A stretch of 50,000 nucleotides of DNA from Cristatella mucedo (Eukaryota > Bryozoa > Phylactolaemata > Cristatellidae), in the NCBI GenBank assembly GCA_009760855.2, contig WPIO01000008.1, forward strand, positions 3,032,501-3,082,500, read 5' to 3'. Numbering within the stretch: the stretch's first letter is position 1; the number at the start of each line of letters is the position of its first letter. The translations under genes and the position numbers were made by a program. Shown in pieces: positions 11,705 to 22,595 of this stretch. The notes under the pieces were generated by a model. It was not told the origin of the DNA, made no database searches, and saw nothing but the letters and a program-made list of their open reading frames with translations.

Positions 11705-14340
11705 GTCACATGTGAAGACCCCACGACAGACAAGCCTGGCTGCGGAGTTTAGGAGCAGCTGTAATCGCCTGATTGCACAGGCCGCTTGGCCAGCAAGCAG
11801 TGAGTTACTGAAGTCAAGACAGGATGTCACAAATACACAGACTAACTTAGATGCGGTATCCCTGTCCAAAAAAGCCCGAATTTTAGCAAAGCTGTATAAC
11901 TGAAAGTAGGCAAACTTGATTGTGGAGCTGATGTGGTCGTCTAACGAAAGGTCACTTTGGAGCACGACACCTAGATGTAGATTCGTGCAGATTCAACAGT
12001 AGATATGCTGGTGGAGCCGATTTTGAGCGTTAACCTTCCCAATTTCTAAATCACACCTGGTTTGTCCTTAACTAGTAAGTTGGTTTTATCATCATTCAAT
12101 TTAAGGTAATTTGCTGCCATCCATGTGCGGATGCCATCAATACATGCAGCAAGGGAGTTGAGAGAATTCGAGGACTGGGAGGGATCATAACAAAATTACA
12201 GCTGAGTGTCGTCCGCATAGAAGTGAAAGCCTAGATTGTGCTTTGCAATCGCATCGGCAAGAGGAAGAGTATAAACCGTGAAAAGAACAAGACCAAGCAC
12301 GGAGCCATGAGGTACCTCAAATCTCAGAGGTTCATCGGATGACGTTTTTTCATTCACATCAATACTCTGGAGGCTCCCACTGAGATAAGACCTGAACCAT
12401 TGCAGAGCAGTGCTAGTGATGCCCAGGCGAGATGAGAGGTGCTCAAGAAGGACCTGGTGACCAATAGTATCAAAAGCTGTCGAAAGATCAAGCAAAACAA
12501 GCACAGATACTATCCACGTCGGCATTCCTAAGTAGGTCGTTGTACACCCGAACCGATGCTGACTCTATGGAGTGATTAGATCTAAAGCCAGACTGGAACT
12601 GACTAGCAAGGTTTGATGTTTTAATATATGAGTTTAGCTGGTCTGCCACGACTCGTTCTAGTGTCTTTGATAGGAATGGTAGAAGGGAGACTGGGCGGAA
12701 TTGGCTTAAGTTCTCTTGGTCTAGTGTTGCTTTCTTGAGTAGTGGCCTGACTACAGTCTTTTAGAAAGTTGCTGGGACATGACCTAAGGCTAATGCCATG
12801 TTAATGATGTTAGTTATGCATGGCAGCAGCAGATCAATGCATTGTAGAAGCAGGACAATAGGAATAGGGTCCACAGGACTAGTTGTCTTCTTCGATTGGG
12901 ATAGGAACTTCAGGACGAGGTCACTAGTGAACTCCTTGAATGTAGACATTGATGGACTGCAAGGAATCGAGGGACAGCATTCCAGCAGGAGTGCTGTCAG
13001 CGTAAGGATGGACTGCCTGATCTTGTCTACCTTCTGGAAAAATAAGTTAAGAGAAGCGATCAGCTAGACCATCACAGGGATCATTTGGTAAAGAGATAAC
13101 ATCGGAGCGGTTGAGGAGATGGTTGATTGTAGACATCAGCATTTTTGGAATGTGCACCTGTGATTCAACAATGTTTTTCTATAGAAGCTAGACTTGGCCT
13201 TCGCTATGATCGATTGTTACGACCTATAGTAGTCCTCGTATGCCTGTTGATGGACATTCAGTTCTGATCTTGTGTATGCTTTTTCAAGCTTGCGCTTAGT
13301 AAACCAAGCTAGTTTAATGTCTGTGGTAAACCATAGGCCGCCTGGGCGAGGGTGCACGGTGCGCTTAGTCAGAGGGGCAAACTCATTGAGCATGTCTGCT
13401 AGCGTCGTGCTGTAGCAATCTACTAAAGATGACAGATCGAAGGGGTACTGAGCTGCAAAGGCTAGGCAGATTTTCTCGCACGGACAGCCTCGATGTCAAG
13501 GTGATTTTAGAGGAGGAGGAAGGGACGGGAAGAGAAGGGTGAGGGGATGAGGAGGGGATGAGGAGGGGATGAGGAGGGGATGAGGAGGGGATGAGGAGGG
13601 GAAGAGGAGGAGTGGGGCACACGTTGTAGACGGAATGAGATTTGCGTGGGGTCAGATAAGCAGGATTTGGCAATAATCGGTGATGTCAAAAGTGCAGTTG
13701 CATAAGAAAATTTGGTCGAGTGTGTGACCCTTGATGTGAGTAGGGCCATGCACATGAGCCACAAGAGACAGTTGAATCAGTCAATGCACGAAATTAAGTG
13801 CTGAAGGCGTCAGATAAGTTATCAGAGTGAATTTTTAAATCCCATCTAACGAGGAAGGATCAGTTTCTTGCACGCCGAATCGAAAAGAGGTCGGAGAAAT
13901 CTGAGATAAAGGAGGACTTGGTACCTGGTCGGCGATAGACTGCTGCCACCATCGGCAGCTCGTGGTGTGGTAAAATCAAGACAATAGATTCAAAAGACTG
14001 CTTCGAGGGTACTACAAATGGCTTGAAGTCGAATTTCAAGCGCATGATAACAGCAACTCAACCTCCAGTTTTGATTCATCCAGGGGCGTGAAAGAATGAG
14101 AAGCCAGTCGGCGTCGAGTCTTTAATTGTCGGGCAGTTTACCGATTTTAGCCAAGTTTTCAGTCAAGGTAAGCAGGTCGAGACCTTTTTCAGAAATAAGG
14201 TCGCTTATTACTAGGGGTTTATTTCACATTGAGCGAGGATTCCACTATGTGTGTTTTTACCTTTCACGCCACACTTTTTTCGATCTCTCGCAAGTGTGCT
14301 CGAGGATCTCAAAAAGAAAAGCGTACAATGCAAAAACAAA
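11705..14340 (-). mobile_element. LINE with endonuclease and reverse transcriptase, degraded
   Basis: Minus strand. The order is AP-type endonuclease (LDLLTLTE at about 14,190; VAAVYRRPGTKSSF near 13,930; TH/LD region near 13,700), a linker, then reverse transcriptase (FRPVSLLPFLSKTLERVV near 12,680; LLDLSTAFDTIGHQVLLEHL, GSVLG and FYADD at 12,196-12,525), and the post-RT segment ending at CAIRRLQLLLNSAARLVCR near 11,710. This is the layout of the CR1/L2/Rex1 group (Jockey superfamily). The ORF2 C-terminus and 3' UTR are missing where the opposite-strand RT fragment begins. Several stops and frameshifts and an 11-bp minisatellite in the endonuclease part make it dead. Its 5' end borders the viral block. 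Confidence 0.9.
13541..13608 (+). repeat. 11-bp minisatellite inside the LINE
   Basis: Five or more tandem ggggatgagga units, expanded within the endonuclease region of the LINE. Confidence 0.9.
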
Positions 14341-14659
14341 CTGCAACGGGTCACCATTTGACACATTAGCAGTCCTTTGGTTTTTCTTTATATACTATGG
14401 TAAATTCTTTTGCAAATATTCTATAGCGTTCAATGTAAACTAAAGCTTCAAGACAATAATTATATTAAAGATTTTTTTATAGCATATACGTTACGGAAAC
14501 AGCTTGGTTTAGAGCTTCCTGTAATAAAACACCGTCAACATTTTTTAAAGAGCCTTTTGGCGGTAAAAGCGAAAAACTTTTTCTATTGAAGTGAAAAATT
14601 CTTTATTGGGTGCTCATTGTATGTATAGAGAGTATAGTGATTATTTTTTCGAGGCAAGA

Positions 14660-15397
14660 ATGATAATTATTAGAAATTATAAACGATTAAAGCGCAATGC
14701 GTCTTTGAGTAAAGAATATAGTTTTTGTTAAATGATGAAGAATTAGATAAATATCTTTTTGAAGTTGTAGAAATTACTGATCCAATGATTCTAGATCATC
14801 CAAAGGCAAAATCATTATGTTATTTTTAGTATATCATTTCAAACGTTTGAAGAAATTTATATATCTTTAATTAAAACAGCAACACTTTATAAAAAATTTA
14901 GCGAAGCACATGATAATCTTATAAAAATTTTATCCGAGGAAACAGAAGGGAAAGAACCAGTTTCAAGAAAAAAAACTATAAATTTATATAGGAGCTGATG
15001 GCTTATTTAAGAAAAACATATGTCAACCAAAGATATGAAGAAGTTATGCAATATAATACTAAAGTTACATCATGCCTAACAAATCTAACAAAGATAAGAT
15101 ATACTCTGAAAGTTGTAAACATAGTCATAGCTTTAGGAGTAACAATTTCTAGTTCACATCTTCAATCTGTTCCTAATATGTCTCATGTAGTTTCAACTTT
15201 TTTCAGCAGTATCTGTAATGATAGTGGAAGTTGATGGTGTTCTAGCCGAAATAGACAAACATAAAAGATCAACTCTAGAGTCAAATTCAAAGTTTATTTC
15301 AAAGATGACACACGCTTTATCTGACGAAGTAATAACAAAAGAAGAATTTGAAGATATTATAATGGAAGGTTCACCCCAAGTAACTACTTCTGTTTAA
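14660..15397 (+). pseudogene. Decayed viral gene, unknown function, with membrane segment
   Basis: The first gene inside the AT-rich block. The frame is broken by several stops and at least three frameshifts, but long coding stretches survive: a basic start (IIIRNYKRLKRNAS), a middle part at 14,998-15,234 with Tyr-rich helix and hydrophobic stretch (VVNIVIALGVTISSS), and an acidic C-terminus (LSDEVITKEEFEDIIMEG) ending at TAA 15,395. Proteins with a charged helical N-terminus, a central hydrophobic hairpin and a C-terminal LxDxxIxxEEFxxI motif occur in invertebrate Polinton-like elements, function unknown. That match is from pattern memory and tentative. It faces away from the capsid genes. 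Confidence 0.45.
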
Positions 15398-15477
15398 TTA
15401 CTTTTAACTCTTCTCAAAAAACTTCTTTTAATATTTTCTATTGACCTAAAAACGTACTTGTTGGTTTTTCATTACCA

Positions 15478-16001
15478 TTATTCTGATATAATATGTTTAG
15501 TTAAACTCCATATATGGTCTGTAGCTCTTCTTATTTTTTCATCTTCACCTTCACCTGGTTCTAGTAGATATCTAACAGTTGTTCCAAGTTATAACAACTT
15601 TTCATGTTTTCCCTACTTTTCTAAGGTACTCTGGTTTTTTTAGTTCAACTCTTTTTTTATAGCTTTAGCTGGTTCTTCTCGGGTTGAACTTGTAATGTTA
15701 TTGTTAAGATAATCTATAATCTTAAGTAAGTTTTTTATCCAATATTCGTATCTAAAATAATCTCCTTTATTAAGAGTTTCTAATTATTTTTCGTACCGTG
15801 CAATAAAAGCTCTTTCTGCTATTGTTTGATTCATTTTTTCAACTAAGGCAACCATCTTTTCGCTAGTAGCTTCTATAAAATGTGTTCCATGACATTCTAT
15901 AGAAATGGAATTATTTTGTAAAATTTGTTCAAAGACTATAACAGAACTTAATTATCTAGAGTCAGGTCACCCTGTTTGTAAAGAAATGTTCCGATTGCCA
16001 T
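15478..16001 (-). pseudogene. Decayed viral gene, unknown
   Basis: Minus strand from ATG at 16,001. After an early frameshift there is a good coding stretch (HGTHFIEATSEKMVALVEKM) rich in charged helix, then one stop, then KGDYFRYEYWIKNLLKIIDY, then further breaks to a stop near 15,478. AT-rich codon use matches the neighbouring viral genes. No family recognised. It lies downstream of fibre gene 1 in the same orientation. Confidence 0.4.
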
Positions 16002-16218
16002 TATGTTACTAATGAGAATACAAAGCAAAAACCTTCTCGTTTATATTGTCTTGTAAGAAAAAAACTTTAACAAAAGGTGTTTAGAAACATTTTGTCTGCA
16101 TCATTGCTCTGGTCATGAGGCTATTTGTATTATTTCAAAAATGTTTCCATTCGTAAAAGGTAAGCGTAAAGCTACAAAATTAAAAGAACTTATTGTTTTG
16201 TTATTTAATTTATATTTC
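16002..16218 (+). other. Viral remnant, weak Cys/His-rich coding trace
   Basis: The + strand shows a broken frame with HHCSGHEAICII. This loosely resembles the zinc-finger end of a Polinton polymerase N-terminus, but the trace is too short to call. Confidence 0.2.
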
Positions 16219-16912
16219 TCACGTGAGTATATAACTAACTAAAAGATTAAATATTAGATTTTCTAGATTATCAATGAAGTAATAGTCACTAGGCACTCTG
16301 CTGAAGAAAGCATTGTACTTGAAATCTGTTCCAGTAGAAACAGTATTTATAGCGCGTATTTATCCAGACACTACAGAAGTATCAGTGCTAGGTCTTAGGA
16401 ACACACAATTAGATGAACCAACGACCATCACACTTGACATTATTAATGGTGGGACATTCTTATTAGTCCTTGGGTAATTAACAAAAGTTTGTATAATGGA
16501 ATTCTTTGATCTAGGATTGAGTGGTACTGGAATTACTTCTGTTACTTTTTTATCGTTCTATCTACATAAGATTTAGTTGCCGCATCAATTGAATTAACAA
16601 AATCCGAAAGATTAATAATGAAGTTAGTATTCATATTTAGGTTGGTACTAGCAAGACTTCCATTGAGCGTAAAATCTTGTTTTAGTCCGCTATATGTAAC
16701 ACAAAAATCATCTGGTAATACAGTAGGAGTTGCAACACTTGAGTTCCAGTAACTTGAAGTAATAGCAAATCCATTCATGTTTAGGTCTCCTGTCATTGAA
16801 TCAGAAGATGTATTAACATAATTACTTAACTGACTAACATTAACAGCATCACTAGGATTAACTCCAGGTAATAGATTAACAGCTGGAGTACCTTTGAAAT
16901 ACCTTTACCATC
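16219..16912 (-). pseudogene. Viral fibre gene 1 (phage-tail-fibre-like modules plus head)
   Basis: Minus strand. The N-terminal part carries two copies of a module seen in phage tail fibres (G-x-L-x-M-N-G, then NL-x-x-x-V-N-x-x-DA-x-x-x-x-YV): LLPGVNPSDAVN and MTGDLNMNG, then NLNMNTNFIINLSDFVN and IDAATKSYVD near 16,570-16,650. A non-repetitive C-terminal segment follows after a frameshift near 16,545 (NPRSKNSIIQTF, VGSSNCVFLRP) and ends about 16,219 with one in-frame stop. Repeat shaft plus distinct C-terminal head suggests an attachment fibre. Two further genes with the same module are at 27,803 and 28,856. Broken, so not functional. Confidence 0.7.
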
Positions 16913-16916
16913 TGTA

Positions 16917-17780
16917 TCAAAGATCTTTTATTGTGATACTTATTTCATATCCCTTTCCTAATTTATTATTAAATCTTGCATATTTGCTTATAATATCAAA
17001 CTCGAAATCAAAATACTTTCATCTTTAAGCAAAGACATAAAAAGTGGACTTCTGATTGGAATATCGAGCTCGTATTTACTTGGTATCCTAACATAACCAG
17101 CAGCTACAAAATCACGTGGAGCTTCTTCGAAGTTTAATCCAGGAACACAAATGAATTTCAAACTCAGAATAATAACATTTACTCAATCCTAAAACATGTA
17201 AACCTAGTAAACATTGCGAATGATATTGCTTAGGTATACAATCTTTAATAATATTCCTACTCCAGACATTTTATGTCTACTAAAGTATTTCCTTCAATTT
17301 TACCGTCAGGAGAATACCTATAAACACAATCTCTAATAAAAAAATCATTAGCACTTTCAAGTTTTACTCATAGTTTCATTTCTAAAATAGAGCAGCAATA
17401 GGTTGAAAGACTTTTCCAAAAAGCATTGGAGGAAACTTTAGTCTGGAATTATTAGCTATATTATAGCTATATTATATACTATAATATTATATACTATTAT
17501 ATCTTATATATTATATTATTATATTATATACACACACATACATATACATTATATATTATATATTATATACTATTATATACTATACTATATACTATATTAT
17601 AATTATAGCTATATTTTTTTGTTTTCGGTCAGCCATTTTCTCAATGTCAATTTCACTTTGATCGCCAAATATCATATCATAACCATGACCATGAAATGAA
17701 TAAACTTCTGATCCGCCAATGTTCAAGATCATACATTTTTTCCATTCTTCTGTACCTTGTACAAAATCAAATTTTTCCAT
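16917..17780 (-). pseudogene. YqaJ-type exonuclease/recombinase gene, decayed
   Basis: Minus strand. The N-terminus (17,780-17,592) has QGTEEWKKCM and IGGSE, the QG(T/S)xEW and xxxS signature that opens YqaJ/lambda-exonuclease-fold nucleases. After an AT microsatellite the frame resumes with FGKVFQPIA (usual motif GxxxEPxA; Glu is Gln here), then RYSPDGKIEGNTLVDIKC near 17,261-17,330, which is the catalytic SPDG and (L/V)(E/D)IK pair, then IPKQYHSQCLLGLHVLG and a C-terminal strand region to TGA 16,919. Such nucleases process DNA ends for replication or recombination in phages and large DNA viruses. Interrupted by the microsatellite, several stops and frameshifts. The start is supported by a TATA-like motif (agaatataa) directly before the ATG. 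Confidence 0.68.
17461..17612. repeat. AT microsatellite inside the YqaJ gene
   Basis: About 150 bp of tatatta/tactata units, with a short (CA)n near 17,530. It splits the nuclease coding frame between its N-terminal motif and the GKVFQPIA motif. Confidence 0.9.
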
Positions 17781-17802
17781 TTATATTCTGGTTAAAATTC
17801 GA

Positions 17803-19352
17803 TTAATTATCAATATTTTTATATACCCATGAACCTTTCATGCATGCAAACTGTGAACCATTTTCATTAGAAGTCTGTTCAGCTGTGTTCTCACAAATAG
17901 ATAAGTAATGTACAATAATTGTTATCGCCACAACGGCAGCAATAGCCACAGAAACAGCAGAAGGATTAGCAGCAACAGCAGGAGGTGCTTGAGGAATCAG
18001 CTCGTTGAACTCAATGCTAACATCATGTCTTATAGTATTTCTTAAAGGTTGGTCGTTGTATTCAAGGTCGATTACATAAATTAGATATAACCTTAACCAT
18101 TCTGGATAGGTAACACATGCAGGTTCTGTCATTTCATTAAGACAAAGGAATTGTTTTCTGAATTGTGTGAAGTCTTCATACTCAGTCGAGCATTTTCCAT
18201 CTTTCGGATAGCTACTTCTAGCCAAAGAAGAATATTGAGCAGAACCATTTTCAAGTACAAAAACATTCTTAATATTGCAGTGATCATACGTACAAGGATT
18301 GCCAGTATAATCATTGTATTTGTTATAATTTTGTGCAGCTACAATTGAGCACCGAACTTTGTCAAGATTATTCTGAACTGTCGAATTTCTAGTATTTTTC
18401 AAACCTTGATTAGCGTTATTCAGAGTCATATTTTACTGGAGATATATGCTAAACTGATACCAATACTTTGTTGGTGTAACACATGGAGCCATGAGTCTCA
18501 TCTTCGAAATTAATTTTGAAAGCATTATAAGCATCTCGGCCGTTTGCTAAAGAATTTTGAACAACACCACCAACAGCATAATTTCTAGTAGTAATTGCAT
18601 TATTCTGATCAGCAGCTCCTTGTGTAGCACCAGTCATAATAGCACCATAGTCAAATCCTGCAACTCGCGTCAATTCAAGAGTAAAAGGAATATTATAAAA
18701 AATTCTGTTCATATCTGCACAGAAACCAGATAAACTAGATAGCGGTAACAAGATACTAAAATTTCCAACATTATCAACTAGATTCTTAATAAGTCCTCTT
18801 CTGTACATAAACCCAATATTCGAACTACTTGCTCCAGATGCAACAGGACTTGTGTAATTTCTGAGGCCATGTACCATATCATCTAAGGAATTAGCTTAAT
18901 CTTTCTTCCATCCTGTTGCAGGTCATTCTGTTCGATTGTAATCATTAGGATAAGTTAATAATCCCATTATTGTTTAAAATGTTCGTGGTCCTTGTGGTAA
19001 TGAAAGACTTTTAATTTCTTCTGCTCCAAGTCTAACTTTCATTGAGCTAAACATCCAAGCAGCTGCATTGTTAACCAGACCTACTGCTAAGTTTCTAACT
19101 GCAGTGCAGCATAAGCCCCATTAGCAGCAGTCTGAACCTGTAGTTGACCTTCAAGTAGAGGATAAGAATCAGACAATAAATAACATAAATCTTGTTCACT
19201 TGGTGCAGTTAAAGTTATACGCTTATTGGAAACGCAATCAAGCTCGTTTCCATTAATTTGATAGAACCCACGATACTGGTAATTTCTAATAGGATATATA
19301 GGAAACTTGGTTAATTTAATTCAATGATAGTATCAATTGGAGCACTAGCCAT
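17803..19352 (-). pseudogene. Major capsid protein, double jelly-roll (Polinton/adintovirus type)
   Basis: Minus strand, about 515 codons, the expected size for a double jelly-roll capsid protein. Landmarks in order: VGLVNNAAAWMFSSMKVRL and GAEEIKS (19,030-19,085), the ATGWKKD motif near 18,915, GFMYRRGL, PLSSLSGFCADMNRIFY (18,690-18,755), FTLELTRV, and in the second jelly roll NYNKYNDYTGN, CNIKNVFVLENG and a D/E-rich strand before a hydrophobic tail. The PL-x-x-(L/I)-x-GFC-x-D motif and GW-x-x-D are hallmarks of Polinton and adintovirus capsids. It assembles the icosahedral shell together with the ATPase, protease and minor capsid proteins. At least three stops and three frameshifts, the last near 18,449. 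A Tyr/Trp-rich peptide on a hydrophobic C-terminus is unusual. The ATG at 19,352 follows a tttttatatac motif. Confidence 0.82.
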
Positions 19353-19410
19353 TTCTTTTGTATATAAAAAGTGAAAATCTATTTCTTACTCTGGATATAT
19401 AGACCAGCTC

Positions 19411-19561
19411 CTAACTTTTCATGTATCCTCCATATCCATCAACCCTAGTTCTTTCAGGTAAATCAGATTTTACTTTAATAACTCTCTCTTTCTTTATAAG
19501 CCTTAGGGTAATTTTCTTTCATTGTCTCTGAGCAATCTTCTGTTTCGCTTTCTTCTAACAT
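19411..19561 (-). pseudogene. Small acidic viral ORF remnant
   Basis: From ATG 19,561: acidic start (MLEESETEDCSETMKENY), one frameshift, then ERTRVDGYGGYMKS before TAG at 19,411. It lies between the core-like gene and the capsid gene in the same orientation. No family recognised. Confidence 0.4.
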
Positions 19562-19586
19562 TTTAAATTTAGATTTTTTTTTTATT

Positions 19587-19965
19587 TTAAGGCTTTAGTT
19601 TTTCTATCGTAGCTCGTTTGACTTCAAGGTTAATCTCCTTAACCGTGCGGTCACCAGCTTCTTTTTGGCGTTTTACGTTTTTCGTCTTCCTTCTTCTTCC
19701 TCTAGTCTATCATCTAGCTCTCTACGTTTATTAGCATAATCCTGGTCAACTTCTCTTTCCATTTTTAGTTTTTAGTTCAATGATTTTTCTTGCTTGGTGC
19801 ATCTCAATTCCTTAATTAGCAATATTCATACTAAGGCCGGTCAATCCAGTTAAAACAGGAGAGGCCTTGCCAATTCCACCAATAAATTTATCTAGAACGC
19901 CAGATAGAGCCATACCATTTTCCTCCTCTTATTTTTCGATGACCAATTCTAGCATAACTACGCAT
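19587..19965 (-). pseudogene. Core/minor virion protein: basic N-terminus, hydrophobic helix, coiled coil
   Basis: From ATG 19,965, preceded by the motif tatatagagaa: MRSYARIGHRKIRGG, strongly basic, then after a frameshift a hydrophobic Gly-rich helix (LDKFIGGIGKASPVLTGL) and, after further breaks, a charged coiled coil (ANKRRELDDRLEEEEG, VKRATIEKLKP) to a stop at 19,587. IRGG fits the (M/I/L)-x-G-G consensus cut by adenovirus-type proteases, and a protease of that type is encoded at 24.2-24.5 kb. A DNA-binding or membrane-active core protein matured by that protease is inferred. Treating it as one gene rather than two is also inference. Confidence 0.42.
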
Positions 19966-19969
19966 TTCT

Positions 19970-20250
19970 CTATATATTGTTTTGGAAATTTTTATTGTAA
20001 CCATCATCAGAAACGATATTAACTGGATTTCCATTTAGGTCTGTCAGAGTGAATCTAAAACTGCTCATTCCTTCTATATCACCATGTGTTGGCAGAAATA
20101 GTGTATTAGAAAGATGAAGATCTATCTTCTCGCCTAGTTTTATATCGTCAGTATCTAAAATATACAATGATGAAAATTGTTCTAAAAATCCGGTTTTAAA
20201 TTCAACATAATTAAGATTAGGATTTATAAAGTCACAGCTAACACTAATTC
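19970..20250 (-). pseudogene. Viral virion-protein-like gene, unknown
   Basis: Minus strand frame with DDIKLGEKIDLHLSNTLFL and a terminal FRFTLTDLNGNPVNI strand. Proteins of invertebrate Polinton-like elements often end in a beta strand pair around D-x-x-G-x-x-(V/L)-x; the gene at 20,850 ends the same way. The start is uncertain and the stop is at about 19,970. Confidence 0.35.
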
Positions 20251-20296
20251 ATTTTACTCCTTAATTACCAGGCAGAAGCATTTTATTCCAGGCCTT

Positions 20297-20827
20297 TTAA
20301 ATACTCGAGAAATACATTGCTTTTTCTATAGCTTCATAGGGCGTCCCACCTACCATTGCCGGGTCAAAAGATCCCTGTTGAATTGAATTAAATCCTAAAG
20401 TATCGCCGATTAATTGCGCAACACCTGATGCATTACTTCCAAGCAGAGCAACATAATCACCAACTACTTGCATTATTATTTTATCCTCAGTATCAATACT
20501 AAATTTTATTCCACTACTATTTATTTTAGAAGCAATGTAAAGATCTCCTGCCTCTCTCAATGCATAGTTAATAGCGTTTACAATTTTATTACTGCTGTAA
20601 TAATCCGCTACAAGTGTAATTGATTGTGCTTGAGGTGCAGCAGGATTTCTGTTATACCATAATTGATCATTTACTTCAGCAACAACATTAAAAATAACTC
20701 TATTTACGTAAACAAATTCTACTCTTCGTAAACCGACTTTATTATAGCCTGAGTTTGATCCAAGAAGAACAGGTGTGACTAATATCTTTGCTTCTGAACT
20801 AGTCGTTCCTGTTAATCCTATAGACAT
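20297..20827 (-). CDS. Minor virion protein candidate (intact 177-aa ORF)
   Basis: ATG at 20,827 (MSIGLTG) directly follows attataatataaga, the block's start-site motif, and the ORF is open to 20,297. Composition is beta-rich: GLRRVEFVYVNRVIFNVVAE, then KIVNAINYALREAGDLYI, IKFSIDTEDKIIMQVV and QLIGDTLGFNS. A helix of the form (L/I)-x-x-x-(L/I)N, an F-x-x-D strand and a terminal LLGF/TLGF element recur in minor structural proteins of animal Polinton-like viruses. Assignment to the penton or minor capsid slot is inference from that pattern and from its place between the capsid and ATPase genes. No stop separates it from the upstream gene, which reads into it in the same frame. Confidence 0.5.
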   Translation of the reverse strand: MSIGLTGTTSSEAKILVTPVLLGSNSGYNKVGLRRVEFVYVNRVIFNVVAEVNDQLWYNRNPAAPQAQSITLVADYYSSNKIVNAINYALREAGDLYIASKINSSGIKFSIDTEDKIIMQVVGDYVALLGSNASGVAQLIGDTLGFNSIQQGSFDPAMVGGTPYEAIEKAMYFSSI

Positions 20828-20841
20828 TCTTATATTATAAT
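20828..20841 (-). promoter_or_regulatory. Viral start-site motif
   Basis: attataatataaga sits directly before ATG 20,827 of the minor virion protein candidate. Confidence 0.45.
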
Positions 20842-20849
20842 TCAAAATT

Positions 20850-21649
20850 TCTATAACAAATGTTATCTGTTGGGAACAAAAGTCTAAAAATTTTAAGTTT
20901 TGATCTTTAACAGTAATTAATATATCAGAAACTGATTCACCAGAAATGTTATGATCCTCAATTGTATTCGGCTCGCAAATTATCTGTTCCCAAGGATAGA
21001 CATTTTACGCAAAACTCCAAAGGACTTGTGATTCATTTCCGTTTATGTAACTAGATCAGCAAGCAGCCAAGTTGCAATTTACAACAATTAAATTTTGATA
21101 AGAATAAAAAATTTCATTTTCTGAAACAAATTTAACACAAAGAGTACACTTTACTTGGTTTTTAATAGTCAGATAAGCTGCTGCAAAATTAGGATCAGTT
21201 GTTTAAGCGGAACCAGTAAACCCAAGTAAACTTGATGTACTCGACTTACTAGCAAAAAATTATTTCCAACCAATAGGCATCTTAATCCAAGAATTTGAAG
21301 TAGAAGTATCAATTTCTACTTCGAACTTTTCAGCAGTAGCTCCAGATTGAGTAGCAGAATTATTTATAGTATCTGCTAGTCCTACGTTTGCATCATCTGA
21401 AGAAACAGCTGAATTAATTCCGGGCCTAATTGTTAGCGTTTGCTCAGATCCACCGGTTATTCTATGGAAAAAGGTATTACTAGGACTAGTTATATTCTCA
21501 ATAGAATTAGTTCCTACACAATTCTTAAAACATATCTTGAATTTATTATTCCTAATCACAATCGGATCATCAATAAGAACTTTAATAAGATTGATTGTCC
21601 CTGAAATATTGAATACTATTGAACTACTGAAATATTGAATCCCTCTTAT
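20850..21649 (-). pseudogene. Virion structural gene, beta-rich, unknown
   Basis: One long minus-strand frame with only three stops: FFHRITGGSEQTLTIRPGIN, FASKSSTSSLLGFTG, a Cys-containing centre (KCTLCVKFVSENEIFYSY) and a C-terminal VYPWEQIICEPN then LKFLDFCSQQITFVIEI. The motif tagtatatctaa sits just before an in-frame ATA at 21,649 where an ATG would be expected, so the start codon may have mutated. It runs without a stop into the gene at 20,827. The position and the LLGF element suggest a capsid accessory or fibre-base role; the family is not identified. Confidence 0.4.
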
Positions 21650-22581
21650 TTAGATATACTAGCCTTTTTAATAGCTTCAAGATTGTTTAACATCTCTTGA
21701 GAAATGTTTACGCATTCTGACACTTCTGTATACTAGTGTGTCGTATACAAGTTTATTTATTCTAGCAATATATCTTTTTGGTGCATTTCTAGATCTCCCA
21801 AGGTAATCTAAAGCAGAACAATCGACTTTACTACTCCAATGGTTTCAGCGGCAAGTTCACGAATCCACTGTTCTAGTTTATTAAATATTTCAGACTCATT
21901 CTTTACAATCAATTGAATTACTTCAACACTTTCTCGAAGACCATTGCCGCTTTTAGGACCAGCTATCTAGGAAACATAATCAAAAAGCTTTTTCTGTTTT
22001 TTCTACTCCTAGTATTTTTTTTGTTTTGTTTTGTTTTTTAAATTTCAGAATAGATTCCATATATTGATGGAAATGGATTATCTTCATTCAATCTGCTCTA
22101 TTTGAGACTTTTTGTAATTTACGTTTTTAGGTTCATTAATTATCTCTAGTAATTCTGTTTAATGATTTAGTGTTGCAAAGTATTGCTTAGGTATTTCTGT
22201 TGTTTGTTCATCTTTAATATCGCTTAAATAGTTAATTACATAATCATAAATGACTTTAGTAGTATCACCCCAAAGATCTTTAGGATGAGCCTCTTTAATT
22301 GCATTAGATAGCGTAACATATAATGAATACATGCTATAATCATTATTAGTTTATGTAATTTCTTTTACTAATCTTTCAACACCTAAAGGAACATATCCTT
22401 TATGAGGACCTTTAAGTATTTCTAGTAAATTAGCTTTATCTAAGTCTTGCATTCTTTCTTCTGAGTTTTTCGGTGTTCCAGTAGCTGGATTTATTTGTAA
22501 ATTGTCAGCTAAAGCATCCTGAACACTTCCAATAGCTTCTCGTACTTCTAGGCTAGGTGCGTGATTCTTGGCCTGTTTCAC
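21650..22581 (-). pseudogene. Large viral gene of unknown function, C-terminal part
   Basis: Minus strand. An open stretch at 22,581-22,351 (EVREAIGSVQDALADNLQIN) continues past one stop with NAIKEAHPKDLWGDTTKVIY, then with breaks through KSGNGLRESVEVIQLIVKNE and LEQWIRELAAETIGVVKS to about 21,650. Mostly alpha-helical, hydrophilic. A frame just upstream (22,596) reads smoothly into its start after one shift, so this and the next entry were probably one gene of more than 450 codons. No family recognised. Confidence 0.45.
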
Positions 22582-22595
22582 GATTGTACTTTCTT

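Noticed and set aside
16130-16200. Second polymerase N-terminus (zinc-finger-like HCSGHEA trace)
   Set aside because: Only a short broken frame. Similarity to the 36.9-kb finger is too weak without alignment.
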